A stretch of 64,000 nucleotides of DNA from Acidimicrobiia bacterium (GTDB lineage Bacteria > Actinomycetota > Acidimicrobiia > Spongiisociales > UBA5794), in the NCBI GenBank assembly GCA_026985095.1, contig JALSQW010000008.1:62001-126000 (forward strand), given 5' to 3'. Made by a program: the position numbers and the translations under genes. Below, piece by piece: positions 42,627 through 50,783 of the stretch (the stretch's first letter is position 1; each line of letters begins with the position of its first letter). Under the pieces are notes generated by a model. It was given only the letters and a program-made list of their open reading frames with translations, was not told the origin of the DNA and did no database searches.

Positions 42627-43780
42627 TGTCCGGTGAACGCTACGACCCGGTCGCCAACCCCTACGCCCCCGGCGCGGGCACGCCACCGCCTGCCCTCGTC
42701 GGACGGGACGAGACGATCGAGGGGACCGAGATCGCCCTCCGGCGTCTCCGTTCGGCCCGCACCAGCCAGCATCTCCTCATCACCGGGCTGCGCGGCGTCG
42801 GCAAGACGGTGCTGCTCGCCAAGCTCGCCTCCCTCGGTGAGCACGTCGGCTACCGGGTGATCCGTGTGGAGGCCGTCGGCGGGGACGACACCCTCCGGAG
42901 TCTCCTTCGCCAGGCCCGCCGGATCGTCGAGGCGGCAGGCGGCGGCAGCGCCGTCCGACGGGCTCTCCGGTCGATCGAGTCGGTCTCGCTGACCGTGGCG
43001 GGAACGGGCGCGGCGTTGGAGCGCCAGGTGGCCCGACCCGACCGGGACGCCCTCGCCGACGTGCTCGTCGACGTGGGGAAGGCCGCCGTCGACGCCGACG
43101 TCGGCGTCATGCTCGCGATCGACGAGGCCCAACGCCTCGATCGCCACGACCTGCGGCGGATCCTGGCCGGGATCCACCGCGCCGGCCAGGACGGCGTCCC
43201 GCTGTACGCGGTGGTCGCCGGGCTCCCCAACCTCGTCGGGGAGGTCGCCAAGGCGGCCACCTACGCCGAGCGGCTCTTCACCGTCGCCGACCTGGGGCCG
43301 CTCTCCCCCCGCCAGGTCGCCGACGCGGTGACCATCCCCGCCCGGGAGATCGGGGTGGCGTGGTCCCCCGCCGCGGTGGAGCGCATCGTCGACCGCTCAG
43401 ACGGCTACCCGTTCTTCGTCCAGACCTGGGCGTTCCACACGTGGAACGCAGCGGTCGACGACCCGATCTCGGCCGGCGACGTCGACCGGGCCGCTCCCCA
43501 CGCCGAATCGACCCTCGACGCCTCGTTCTTCGCCGCCCGGATCGCCCGGATCCCCGCCTCGGAGGTGGCCTACGTCCGGGCGTTGGCGTCCCTCGGCCCG
43601 GGACCGCATCGCTCCGGCGACGTCGCCGCGGCGATGGGCAAGACCACCCCGCAGGTGGCAGCGTTCCGGGATCGTCTCATCTCGGAGGGCGTCATCTACT
43701 CGCCTCGCTACGGTTGGGTGGAGTTCGCCATCCCCCACTTCGACCGCCACGTCGCCCGGGAACTCCCCGACCGGCCTTGA
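42626..43780 (+). CDS. AAA ATPase with C-terminal winged helix (Orc1/Cdc6-like architecture)
   Basis: A 384-residue STAND/AAA_16-type ATPase. Walker A is GLRGVGKT in LLITGLRGVGKTVLLAKL, and Walker B is VMLAIDEAQRLD. Sensor-type helices follow, and a C-terminal winged helix spans about 300-380 (SGDVAAAMGKTTPQVAAFRDRLISEGVIYSPRYGWVEF). This layout occurs in stand-alone bacterial ATPases of unknown role, often in accessory regions. The strong palindrome over its start suggests autoregulation. It borders the accessory segment that follows. Confidence 0.75.
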   Translation: MSGERYDPVANPYAPGAGTPPPALVGRDETIEGTEIALRRLRSARTSQHLLITGLRGVGKTVLLAKLASLGEHVGYRVIRVEAVGGDDTLRSLLRQARRIVEAAGGGSAVRRALRSIESVSLTVAGTGAALERQVARPDRDALADVLVDVGKAAVDADVGVMLAIDEAQRLDRHDLRRILAGIHRAGQDGVPLYAVVAGLPNLVGEVAKAATYAERLFTVADLGPLSPRQVADAVTIPAREIGVAWSPAAVERIVDRSDGYPFFVQTWAFHTWNAAVDDPISAGDVDRAAPHAESTLDASFFAARIARIPASEVAYVRALASLGPGPHRSGDVAAAMGKTTPQVAAFRDRLISEGVIYSPRYGWVEFAIPHFDRHVARELPDRP

Positions 43781-43826
43781 TGGCCCGGTGGGTCAGCGAC
43801 CTTTGCGTCGTTGGGCACGAGCTACC

Positions 43827-43855
43827 CTTCGCGGGCGGGTCGCGCCCGCGTGAAG
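43827..43855 (+). terminator. Probable terminator hairpin after the AAA ATPase gene
   Basis: CTTCGCGGGCG (43827-43837) pairs with CGCCCGC-GT-GAAG (43843-43855) with a two-base bulge and a five-base loop. It lies between the ATPase stop and the next start. Confidence 0.45.
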
Positions 43856-43877
43856 TCCTGTCATCGAAGACCGTCCA

Positions 43878-44450
43878 GTGACACATCGACCGCCCTCGAA
43901 GAGAGTCCCGGCGATCCGCCCGTGGCGATGGACCGCAGGGCTGCTCCTCGTGACCGTGGCCGTCACCTCCTGCGCGCGGGGCGGTACTCTCGAAGCGCGC
44001 ATCCAACCCGGCTCGGTCGTCACCATCGGCTTCAGGGACTTCTCGGGCACAACGGATGCCGCTGCCGGCCTATTCGTGTGCGCCACTGGTCCCGGCGTTC
44101 TCCTGGAGTCCGTCGAACCCATGATCGTGGAAGGATCCGCGGAGCTCCTCGGAGCCGTCGAGCGGTCGGGTACCAACCAAGAGGAGCGGTTCATCGGAGC
44201 GGCCTACCGATACCCGCCCGGGCGAGGAGAGGACAACGATCCCCTTGGCACGACCGCGGTCTCGGCATGTGACGAGCCCTCCTCGGCGGTGACCCAGATC
44301 GTGGTGGGAGCGCGTCGAACGACCCCGGCCGGAGGCGCCATCCGAGGCATCTCCATCACCTACCGATCGGGCGAACGCAGGGAAACGCTCGACATCCCGA
44401 ACTTCCACATCCGCCTCTGCGGCGACCACGACCACGATTGCGAGCCTTGA
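43878..44450 (+). CDS. Putative lipoprotein of unknown function
   Basis: A 190-residue protein with a basic N-terminus, a hydrophobic stretch (WTAGLLLVTVAVTSC) and a VTSC lipobox, so it is probably anchored at the outer face of the membrane. The mature part is beta-rich with four further cysteines (CATG, SACDE, LCGDHDHDCEP), two in a His/Asp-rich C-terminus. The GTG start lacks a clear RBS. No family is recognised. First gene of the accessory segment. Confidence 0.5.
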   Translation: MTHRPPSKRVPAIRPWRWTAGLLLVTVAVTSCARGGTLEARIQPGSVVTIGFRDFSGTTDAAAGLFVCATGPGVLLESVEPMIVEGSAELLGAVERSGTNQEERFIGAAYRYPPGRGEDNDPLGTTAVSACDEPSSAVTQIVVGARRTTPAGGAIRGISITYRSGERRETLDIPNFHIRLCGDHDHDCEP

Positions 44451-44941
44451 GCGCCGCCGCAGACGAGCGGTCGTCGATGTCGCGCTGGTCCTCGCGTGTG
44501 GTCACCGGTCGGCCGCCACGAAGCCTCCGCCATCGCTCGATCACCGACTCCAGCCGCCGGCTCCGGCGTCTGGGACGGCCGCCGCCGTGGTCTTCGGCGG
44601 CGGCGGTGACACCCACTCGCTGCACCGTTGCGTGCCCAAGGCCTCCATCACCGACCGAGTGGACAGTTGTTCTTGCCGCGGCACACCGCGTCGAGCATCG
44701 TCCTCCCGAGCGCCAGCCCGCGGCCCTCGACCGGGCAGGCTCGTCCCCCGACACGCCGTGAACGGCGGGCATACGCCACCCTGGTCGATCCGGTCGGTGT
44801 CGCGTGGGGAGCAGAGCCGGTTCCGCACGGAACGATGGAGCGCCTCCCCGGGCGTCGGGATGAGATCGATGGCCGGCACCGATGATCCGAGGAGCGTCGA
44901 AGGTCGGAGGCTGGGCTGGTGGAGACCCTGGGCATCTCGTC
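44451..44941. other. About 490 bp without a recognisable gene
   Basis: Open frames exist on the minus strand but none shows a recognisable domain, RBS or codon pattern. The sequence is GC-rich and looks like decayed coding DNA next to the duplicated block. The minus-strand reading just inside the block (VEIRRV) continues as an IS3-type transposase in the second copy but is lost here. Confidence 0.4.
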
Positions 44942-45128
44942 GAGACCCGACGGATCTCCACTGCTGGACCGAAGCCAGCGGCTGACCGTCGACCCCGGCA
45001 GACATCGGCCCGACCCCGACCGCGAACACGACCCCCTTGACACACACACCATCCGCATACTGTTCGTAGTGACGGGGACACCCACCGTGTCAGGGGGGAT
45101 GAGGAAGGAGACGGATCGCCATGATCCG
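44942..45128 (+). repeat. 187-bp duplicated promoter-leader block, copy 1
   Basis: Identical to 49439-49625 except for one base (A versus G shortly before the TTGACA). The copy contains about 20 bp of IS3 transposase sequence, an outward promoter, a GC-rich stretch with a GACAC/GTGTC hairpin, the RBS AAGGAGA and the first codons (ATGATCCG) of the following gene. Identity stops after the third codon. Confidence 0.9.
45037..45063 (+). promoter_or_regulatory. Outward promoter in block copy 1 (TTGACA-15-TACTGT)
   Basis: A consensus -35 TTGACA at 45037-45042 and TACTGT at 45058-45063. The 15-bp spacing is short, so activity may be modest. It would transcribe the secreted-protein gene at 45121 with a leader of about 50 bases. 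Confidence 0.45.
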
Positions 45129-45678
45129 GACGCGACCGACAGCGGCGCGCGCTGCAGCGATCGTTCTCGTAGTCGCCGCCATGACGACGGCCGGGGTAGC
45201 ACTCGCGGAAGAGCCAGCCGGGCCCACCGCGCGGATCGGGACAAGAGTCTTCGGAGCCGACGACGGTCTTACCTCGGAACGCGGAGAAGTCGTCCTAGGT
45301 CCTGTTCGCAACTCTCTGACTCCCAACAAGCGAGGTGCAACCCCACAAGGGTGGACGTTCAGCAAGACCGCGACATTTCGGCGCGGAACAAGCTACGCCA
45401 AGACGACGGAGACGGTGCAGCTCAAGTACACAGGCAGGTCGCGCGCAATGGCCAACGTGTACACCAGCACCAAGCGAGTGATCCGGGCCTCGTTCAAGTA
45501 CTCTCGCGGCGGAAGGAACCTCATTTCCTGGCGGCACTCGAATGCGAACCTGTCTGGAGCATGCTCCTGGACCGCGGGATCAGAAGTATCGAAATCCGTT
45601 TGGGACTCCCTGAATCCTTTCGCCGACCCGACGAAGTTCCACTTCGACTTCCTCTACCTCCATCCGGACGCTTGCTAG
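45121..45678 (+). CDS. Secreted protein of unknown function, first codons supplied by the duplicated block
   Basis: A 185-residue protein with a signal peptide (MIRTRPTAARAAAIVLVVAAMTTAGVALA, cleavage near residue 29). The mature beta-rich, basic region is Tyr/Ser/Thr-rich (KTTETVQLKYTG, MANVYTSTKRVIRASFKYSRGG). It ends with two cysteines (GACSW and PDAC at the C-terminus) that could form a disulfide. The style is like small actinobacterial exported proteins. The start codon, RBS and promoter lie inside the repeat shared with the gene at 49618. Confidence 0.6.
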   Translation: MIRTRPTAARAAAIVLVVAAMTTAGVALAEEPAGPTARIGTRVFGADDGLTSERGEVVLGPVRNSLTPNKRGATPQGWTFSKTATFRRGTSYAKTTETVQLKYTGRSRAMANVYTSTKRVIRASFKYSRGGRNLISWRHSNANLSGACSWTAGSEVSKSVWDSLNPFADPTKFHFDFLYLHPDAC

Positions 45679-45924
45679 CCGTGACCTCGGCCAAAGGGGC
45701 CAGCAGAGGTATCCTGCCCCTTGCGCTGAGTTGGAGAGTGGACTCATTCGGCCGCTCGATGCTGAACAAGCGAGGGGCAGACAGAGCCGCGGCCCGCGTT
45801 CCTCGGACAGGACATGCATGAGGTCCTCGGAGAAGCGCCTGTCGTTGGTGGCGTGCATCCGCCGCGCGACGACCGACTTGTCACCACGACGGTCGTCCAA
45901 CGCCGTCACTTCAATGGAGCCCGC

Positions 45925-46971
45925 ATGATGTCGATCTCCGAGTCGATCAGAATCTGGAAGATCACCCTCGCGATCAGCAGTGCGCTTGTCGTCATCGTGT
46001 GGAGCTTGTTCTGCTCCATCGTGCTAGAAACCGTGGAACGGCAGGCAGCCTCTCACCTCGGGTACCGAGGAGCAGCGATCCGTCTTGTCGCCATTCCTAC
46101 CGAGATCTCTGCGCCGGCCACGCTGTCGGCCGCCCTCAGCGCCTTCGCCAGGGACCACGGCGCATCCATCGCACACTCCCGGTCCTCCGAGTCGGCTCTC
46201 GTCACGATCCTGGACGACGGACACACATTCTTCGACGGAGAGAGGGACATGTCCAGCATGATCGGCGACGCGACATCGGGGAAGACCGCGGCGGTATCGA
46301 TCGATGCGGTGAACCCTACGACTGGACAGCTGGCGATCCAACTGCCAGACGACACGACAGTCACGGGATTCTTCGACGCCCACGTCACCTTCGAGGACCG
46401 CTACCCGGCCGCCATCTTCTCACCGGAAGCTCTCCCGTTCACTGAAGGCATCTACCTGATCACAGCCGATGGAGGATCACCGAGTCCTGGGCTGCAGAAC
46501 GCTACGGTGGAGGTCTTCCAGTCCAACGGCATGGACATCGTCGAACTCTCCGCGATCGATTCTGCGACGGTACCACGGCTCTTCATCGACCTGTTCGGGA
46601 CACCCTTCGGCGTCGTCTTCCTCTTGTTCGCCGGATTCGTTGTAGTCAGTCAGATCCTGGTGACGGCAATCCACGCCCGCCTGCTTCGGGGCCGACTCGT
46701 GGTAGCTGCGACCCTCGGCGCACCACGGAGAGCGCTCCGGTGGTTCAGCCGGAGGAGCCTGTTGACGCTCGTCCTCCCCGGTCTCGCCACCGGAACGGCG
46801 ATCGGTTTCGCGATGGCTCTCGGAGGCGGTCGCCTCTCGTTGGTGGACATCGACACGAGACTCCTCGGCGCTACCGTCGCGTCGCTTGCCGCCGCCGGAG
46901 TCTCGATGCTCACCTGCTGGTTGGTTGCGTGGCTGGAGACGAGGAGGGTCGCAAGCATTGTCGTCTGTTAG
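45925..46971 (+). CDS. FtsX-like ABC transporter permease, first subunit
   Basis: A 348-residue MacB/FtsX-type permease. An N-terminal helix (about 10-32) is followed by an extracellular domain of about 190 residues and three C-terminal helices (about 230-250, 275-297 and 310-332). The cytoplasmic loop VVAATLGAPRRALRW is the family's LGAS-R signature. The ATG at 45925 has only a weak GGAG upstream; ATG at 45928 is equally possible. Codon usage is less GC-rich than in the flanking core genes. The preceding 45679-45924 region has no recognisable gene. Confidence 0.75.
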   Translation: MMSISESIRIWKITLAISSALVVIVWSLFCSIVLETVERQAASHLGYRGAAIRLVAIPTEISAPATLSAALSAFARDHGASIAHSRSSESALVTILDDGHTFFDGERDMSSMIGDATSGKTAAVSIDAVNPTTGQLAIQLPDDTTVTGFFDAHVTFEDRYPAAIFSPEALPFTEGIYLITADGGSPSPGLQNATVEVFQSNGMDIVELSAIDSATVPRLFIDLFGTPFGVVFLLFAGFVVVSQILVTAIHARLLRGRLVVAATLGAPRRALRWFSRRSLLTLVLPGLATGTAIGFAMALGGGRLSLVDIDTRLLGATVASLAAAGVSMLTCWLVAWLETRRVASIVVC

Positions 46972-48148
46972 GCGGTTCGCCAAGGATCTACGCCACACCA
47001 GAGGATGGGTGTTCTGGATCGGTGCAGCGTCGCTTCTGATCACGATCCTCACCACGTACATGGCGGTCTTCGGTGCGGCGCAAGGATGGAGCGGCACCTT
47101 GTCGGCCGAGCCGCCGCAAGAGCCACTCAGCTTCCTTCGGGTCGTCGATCCACGCGAGTCGATTGTGACGGTGGCCGAGTCCGTCGGCAACATCGACCGC
47201 TCGGTGTTGGACGAGCCGGGGTTGGTCGTGCTCTTCCAACACCTGCGGGACGATGCTCGAATGTTCCTCACCATGCCACTGGTAGCGTTCACTGATCGAT
47301 GGGGTATGGAAGTAGCCGAATCGTCCGATGCCCTGGCGGTTGTCGGCACAGCGCCGCCTTTCGTTCCGCGAGTGAACACGAGCCGCGATGTGCTGCTCTG
47401 GGGTTCGATTGCGTCCGACTATGCAGATGTGCCACAGGTGGACGATGAGGAGATCTTCGGTCACATCGTCCAGAAGGTCGAATCGACACCGCTGGATGCT
47501 GAGTACATCACGGGGAGCGGCTTTCGTGCCACAACACGGAACGCCGCACTGGTCGTGATGTCGACGGCGGCCGCGCGAGACATCGGGATCCGTAGTCCTT
47601 ACAGCGTCATCGACGTGGTCGATGGCATCGTATGCTATTGCGAGCGCGAGGAGTTGGTGAGACTCGCTGAGCGTATGTCCGAAGCCGAAGCTTTGGCCGG
47701 CACTGGCAGGAGCTATTTCGCCGTCGGCTACGACCGCGTCGTCGGTCCGGTTCACCGATCATCGGCGTTGGTGGAATCGCTCAGCGCTGGACTCGCGATC
47801 GGTGTCTTCCTGAGCGTATGGTGCCTTGCCGTGATGGCTGCCCAGGTCTTCTGGCAACGGCGATCACATGTCTATCGGGTGGAGTCGATGTGCGGGGCTA
47901 CCGAGACGACCGTTCACCTCCGAGCGCAGATGCTCATTGCGCTGAGTCTCTCCTTACCGGCGTTGGCTGGTTTCGCACTGGTGAGTGCCGCCTTGCGCGA
48001 GTCCCTGTGGCCGCCACCTCTGCCTCCCGCGTCGCGGCTGATTGCGGTCGCGGTCGTCGCTGCGCTCCACATGATGGCTGGAGGAATCAACGCGTGGCGT
48101 GTGCACCGTCTGTACCGGTTCACCGATCATGCGGTGGTGTATGACTGA
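46958..48148 (+). CDS. FtsX-like ABC transporter permease, second subunit
   Basis: A 396-residue protein with an N-terminal helix (about 20-42), a large extracellular domain with two cysteines in IVCYCER, and three C-terminal helices. The loop RRSHVYRVESMCGATETTVHLR corresponds to the FtsX signature. The TTG at 46958 is chosen because GAGGAGG lies 10 bases upstream; it overlaps the first permease by 14 bases. With the ATPase it should form a heterodimeric transporter or mechanotransmission complex. Confidence 0.7.
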   Translation: MSSVRRFAKDLRHTRGWVFWIGAASLLITILTTYMAVFGAAQGWSGTLSAEPPQEPLSFLRVVDPRESIVTVAESVGNIDRSVLDEPGLVVLFQHLRDDARMFLTMPLVAFTDRWGMEVAESSDALAVVGTAPPFVPRVNTSRDVLLWGSIASDYADVPQVDDEEIFGHIVQKVESTPLDAEYITGSGFRATTRNAALVVMSTAAARDIGIRSPYSVIDVVDGIVCYCEREELVRLAERMSEAEALAGTGRSYFAVGYDRVVGPVHRSSALVESLSAGLAIGVFLSVWCLAVMAAQVFWQRRSHVYRVESMCGATETTVHLRAQMLIALSLSLPALAGFALVSAALRESLWPPPLPPASRLIAVAVVAALHMMAGGINAWRVHRLYRFTDHAVVYD

Positions 48149-48836
48149 GCTCGTCGCCATCGTCGATCGCGTAGCCAAGACGTACCGAGACGGAGACACC
48201 GATCGGCAAGTCCTCGCTGGCGTGTCATTGGAGGTCGAGCCCAGGAGAATCGTCGGGATAGAAGGACCGTCCGGATCAGGAAAAACGACCTTGCTGAGTA
48301 TCGTGGCCGGTCTCCTACCACACGATGCCGGTCGCGTCGTTGTGGACGGTAAGGAGATCGACTACAGAAAACCACGGGAAGTGTCCCGAACCCGGTGGCA
48401 ACGAATCGGATTCATCTCCCAGACCTACGGGCTCATCGAGGAAGAGAGCGTCTTCGAGAACGTCTCGTTGCCGCTGATCTTCAACCGACCGCGGCCTTCC
48501 CGCCAAGCACGTAGGACGAAGGTCGAACGAGCGTTGAGGTGGGCGGCGTTGGACGTGAACCCGCGGATGAAAGTCTCGAAGCTCTCCCGGGGAGAACGGC
48601 AGCGGGTCGCTCTCGCCAGAGCCCTCATCCAAGAGCCTCGTCTTCTTGTAGCCGATGAACCTACGGCGGCGCTTGACTCGGTAACTGGTGCCAAGATCGT
48701 CGCACATCTCCGCTTGGTAGCCGATCAGGGTATCGGTGTGTTGGTCGCGACCCACGACTCATCCGTGACCAACATCTGTGATGTCGTGTACACGCTCAGG
48801 GACGCTCGCCTATCGTTGCGCTCCCACGACCCATGA
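48141..48836 (+). CDS. ABC transporter ATP-binding protein (LolD/MacB type)
   Basis: A 231-residue ATPase. Walker A is GPSGSGKTT, the Q-loop is FISQTYGLIEEESVFENV, the signature LSRGERQRVALARAL, Walker B LLVADEPTAALD and the H-loop ATHD. It matches the LolD/MacB class that pairs with FtsX-like permeases. The ATG at 48141 overlaps the permease stop by eight bases. The three genes form one operon, probably exporting or sensing a peptide or lipoprotein-like ligand; the substrate is unknown. Confidence 0.88.
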   Translation: MTELVAIVDRVAKTYRDGDTDRQVLAGVSLEVEPRRIVGIEGPSGSGKTTLLSIVAGLLPHDAGRVVVDGKEIDYRKPREVSRTRWQRIGFISQTYGLIEEESVFENVSLPLIFNRPRPSRQARRTKVERALRWAALDVNPRMKVSKLSRGERQRVALARALIQEPRLLVADEPTAALDSVTGAKIVAHLRLVADQGIGVLVATHDSSVTNICDVVYTLRDARLSLRSHDP

Positions 48837-48874
48837 TGAGTCTCGCCCGCAGATGGACCGCGAGGGCAGCGCGG

Positions 48875-49460
48875 TGAACCGCCCGGGGGTTCATAGAGGC
48901 TGGTTGGTTTGAGTCGCGGCCTGGGGCGTTGACTCGTGTTGACGGTCGTAGGCGGCTTCGTGGGCTGCCGGGGTGGTGGAGCCGGGTCCGGGGGTGATCT
49001 CGCCGTGGACCCTGCCAGGGTCCCCTGCGGTAGATCAGTTCCCACGTGTACAGCCCGTTGAACGATTCGGCCATGGCCTTGTCGAACGAGTCGCCCCTGG
49101 AGCCGACCGAAGCGACGATGTCGTGGTGGGCGAGGCGCTGCAAGTCGCGGATCGACAGGTGCTGCTTAGGTTCAAGGGGTCGTCGCAACGCCGTCTTGTC
49201 GAGCCGACTGTAGAAGTTCGTTGGGGGCTTCGGCCGAAAGTCCCGTTCGACCAGATCCGCAGGCCGGTCCGCTCGGTCGTCCCCGACGGTGGTCCGTACC
49301 CAGCGACGGCCCCGCCGACAGCCCTGCAGACCCATGCGGCGCATCAGCCGCTCCACGGTGCAGCGGGCCACCTCGATGCCCTCGGCGTTGAGCTGATCCC
49401 ACACCTTGTCGGCGCCGTACACCGACAGGTTCTCCTCGGAGACCCGACGGATCTCCACTG
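48875..49460 (-). mobile_element. Remnant of an IS3-family insertion sequence
   Basis: One end is visible at 48875 as TGAACCGCCCGGGGGTTCAT, which resembles the terminal inverted repeats of IS3-family elements. The opposite end and the upstream orfA are missing: transposase homology fades near 49460 inside the duplicated block. No intact partner inverted repeat or target duplication is evident. Confidence 0.7.
48891..49460 (-). pseudogene. IS3-family transposase (OrfB), internally deleted and frameshifted
   Basis: The minus strand reads VEIRRVSEENLSVYGADKVW then NAEGIEVARCTVERLMRRMG (OrfB N-terminal helix-turn-helix region). Most of the DDE core is then missing. It resumes with HLSIRDLQRLAHHDIVASVG and SFDKAMAESFNGLYTWELI (the third catalytic Glu region). 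The C-terminus (AAHEAAYDRQHESTPQ, stop at 48891) is in another frame. The first two catalytic aspartates are gone, so it cannot be active. Confidence 0.8.
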
Positions 49461-49625
49461 CTGGACCGAAGCCAGCGGCTGACCGTCGACCCCGGCAGAC
49501 ATCGGCCCGACCCCGACCGCGAACACGGCCCCCTTGACACACACACCATCCGCATACTGTTCGTAGTGACGGGGACACCCACCGTGTCAGGGGGGATGAG
49601 GAAGGAGACGGATCGCCATGATCCG
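49439..49625 (+). repeat. 187-bp duplicated promoter-leader block, copy 2
   Basis: This copy differs from 44942-45128 at a single base. It still adjoins recognisable transposase sequence on its left, so the block probably originated here, at the edge of the IS remnant, and was copied to the other locus 4.5 kb away. It carries the same RBS and first codons. Confidence 0.9.
49534..49560 (+). promoter_or_regulatory. Outward promoter in block copy 2 (TTGACA-15-TACTGT)
   Basis: The same promoter sequence as in copy 1, with TTGACA at 49534-49539 and TACTGT at 49555-49560, directed at the frameshifted secreted-protein gene at 49618. Confidence 0.45.
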
Positions 49626-49979
49626 ACGCACCCTGGCCCTGTTGGTGATGGCCCCTTGTCGGTCGTGATCCCCGCCGCGCCGGTGGTCGCGGGCTGGATG
49701 ACCCAGAGGCACGCGACCTATGATGGCTGCGAGTATCGGTTCCTGTACGGCACCTGGTTCGCGGACTACCCGGCAGCGAAGACCGAAGACGAGAACGGCG
49801 GTTGCCGGTACCAATACGTCAGAGGCTGGGACAGCGATGAACTCCACATCCACGGCTACACGTCCAGGAATCCCGCCATCATCTGCTTCAACGACCACGA
49901 CACACCCAAGACCGTCCCGTGGAAGGTCAAGACATGGGAGCATGGCTGGTACGCCCGACTCCAGAAGACGTTCTCCTGA
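49618..49979 (+). pseudogene. Secreted cysteine-containing protein with a frameshift in the signal peptide
   Basis: From the ATG at 49618 the frame reads MIRRTLALLVMAPCRS and stops at 49668. A -1 shift at the CCCC run near 49653 restores a good signal peptide (MIRRTLALLVMA then PLSVVIPAAPVVAG) and a mature domain of about 95 residues. That domain has Cys in YDGCEY, GGCRYQY and IICFND, and ends KTFS. One missing C in the run, or programmed slippage, would explain it. The mature sequence is not related to the protein at 45121 although the leader is shared. Confidence 0.6.
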
Positions 49980-49982
49980 CTG

Positions 49983-50531
49983 ATGACCCGCCGTGGCCCG
50001 TGCGAATGGATCATCGCCGGTGCCGTCGCGTGGTTGATCGCGGGATGCAGCCCGAGAACGGGGGCTCCTCCCGATGCGCCTCCGGGATCGACGCCCGGCC
50101 GGTCGCAGATCGAACGCGAGGTCCTCGCCGACGGTCAGGTCACGTTCGCCGAACTGGAACGAGCCGCGTTCTCCTTCGTCGAATGCATGGAACGCGAGCT
50201 CGGGATCGAAGGGAACGCCACCTACCGGGACGATGCCGCCTCGTTCGTGTTCGACTTCCACGACCCCACGAACCAGATGGAAGAACGCCTGGCCGGGACC
50301 GCCGACGAGGCATGCGAGGCCGAGATCGACGACATCACCTCGACGTGGACCGACCAGCAGGAGCGAGCCACCCCGGAGCGAGACCGGTACCAATTGGTGG
50401 TCGAGTGCCTCCGCGCCAGAGGGCACCAGGTGGCGTCGGCCGACCCGGCGGAACTGAGTCGAGCCAACGCGGCGTACCCGGAGGACTACCGGGAATGCTT
50501 CGATGTGGCGTTCCCGACGCCCCGCCCATGA
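49983..50531 (+). CDS. Putative lipoprotein of unknown function
   Basis: A 182-residue protein with a lipobox (AWLIAGC, Cys22), a Pro/Gly-rich stretch, then a helical domain with conserved-looking cysteines (FVECMEREL, DEACEAEI, VVECLRARG, YRECFD). The four cysteines could form two disulfides in a small helical bundle, a pattern seen in many actinobacterial lipoproteins of unknown role. It starts three bases after the frameshifted gene. Confidence 0.6.
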   Translation: MTRRGPCEWIIAGAVAWLIAGCSPRTGAPPDAPPGSTPGRSQIEREVLADGQVTFAELERAAFSFVECMERELGIEGNATYRDDAASFVFDFHDPTNQMEERLAGTADEACEAEIDDITSTWTDQQERATPERDRYQLVVECLRARGHQVASADPAELSRANAAYPEDYRECFDVAFPTPRP

Positions 50532-50553
50532 CCGGCCACCGAACGGCGCCACG

Positions 50554-50736
50554 ATGAGGACCGCGGTAGCCGCAACGGTGGCCGGGATCGTCACCATCGC
50601 GCTCTGGGGCGTCGTCGTCCTCGGAGCGTTCCTCCGGCCCGATCCTCTCGCCATGGCGTTGGGGATCTCGATCGCGCTCAACGTGGCGCTGGTCGTCGGT
50701 ATCGTCGTCGACCGCAAGACGCGGTCCGTCGAGTAG
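50554..50736 (+). CDS. Small two-helix membrane protein
   Basis: A 60-residue protein starting MRTAVAATVAGIVTI. Two membrane helices (about 4-24 and 31-51) are joined by FLRPDPLAM, with a basic tail. It lies 22 bp after the lipoprotein gene and is likely co-transcribed. Function unknown. Confidence 0.45.
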   Translation: MRTAVAATVAGIVTIALWGVVVLGAFLRPDPLAMALGISIALNVALVVGIVVDRKTRSVE

Positions 50737-50783
50737 GTCGCCACTCGGCCCGCCGGATACCGCAGTCGGCGGGCGGGACACCG

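Noticed and set aside
45089..45107. TGACACGGTGGGTGTCCCC (minus strand) as an insertion-sequence terminus in the duplicated block
   Set aside because: It does not resemble the inverted repeat seen at 48875, and the duplicated sequence continues past it without a boundary.
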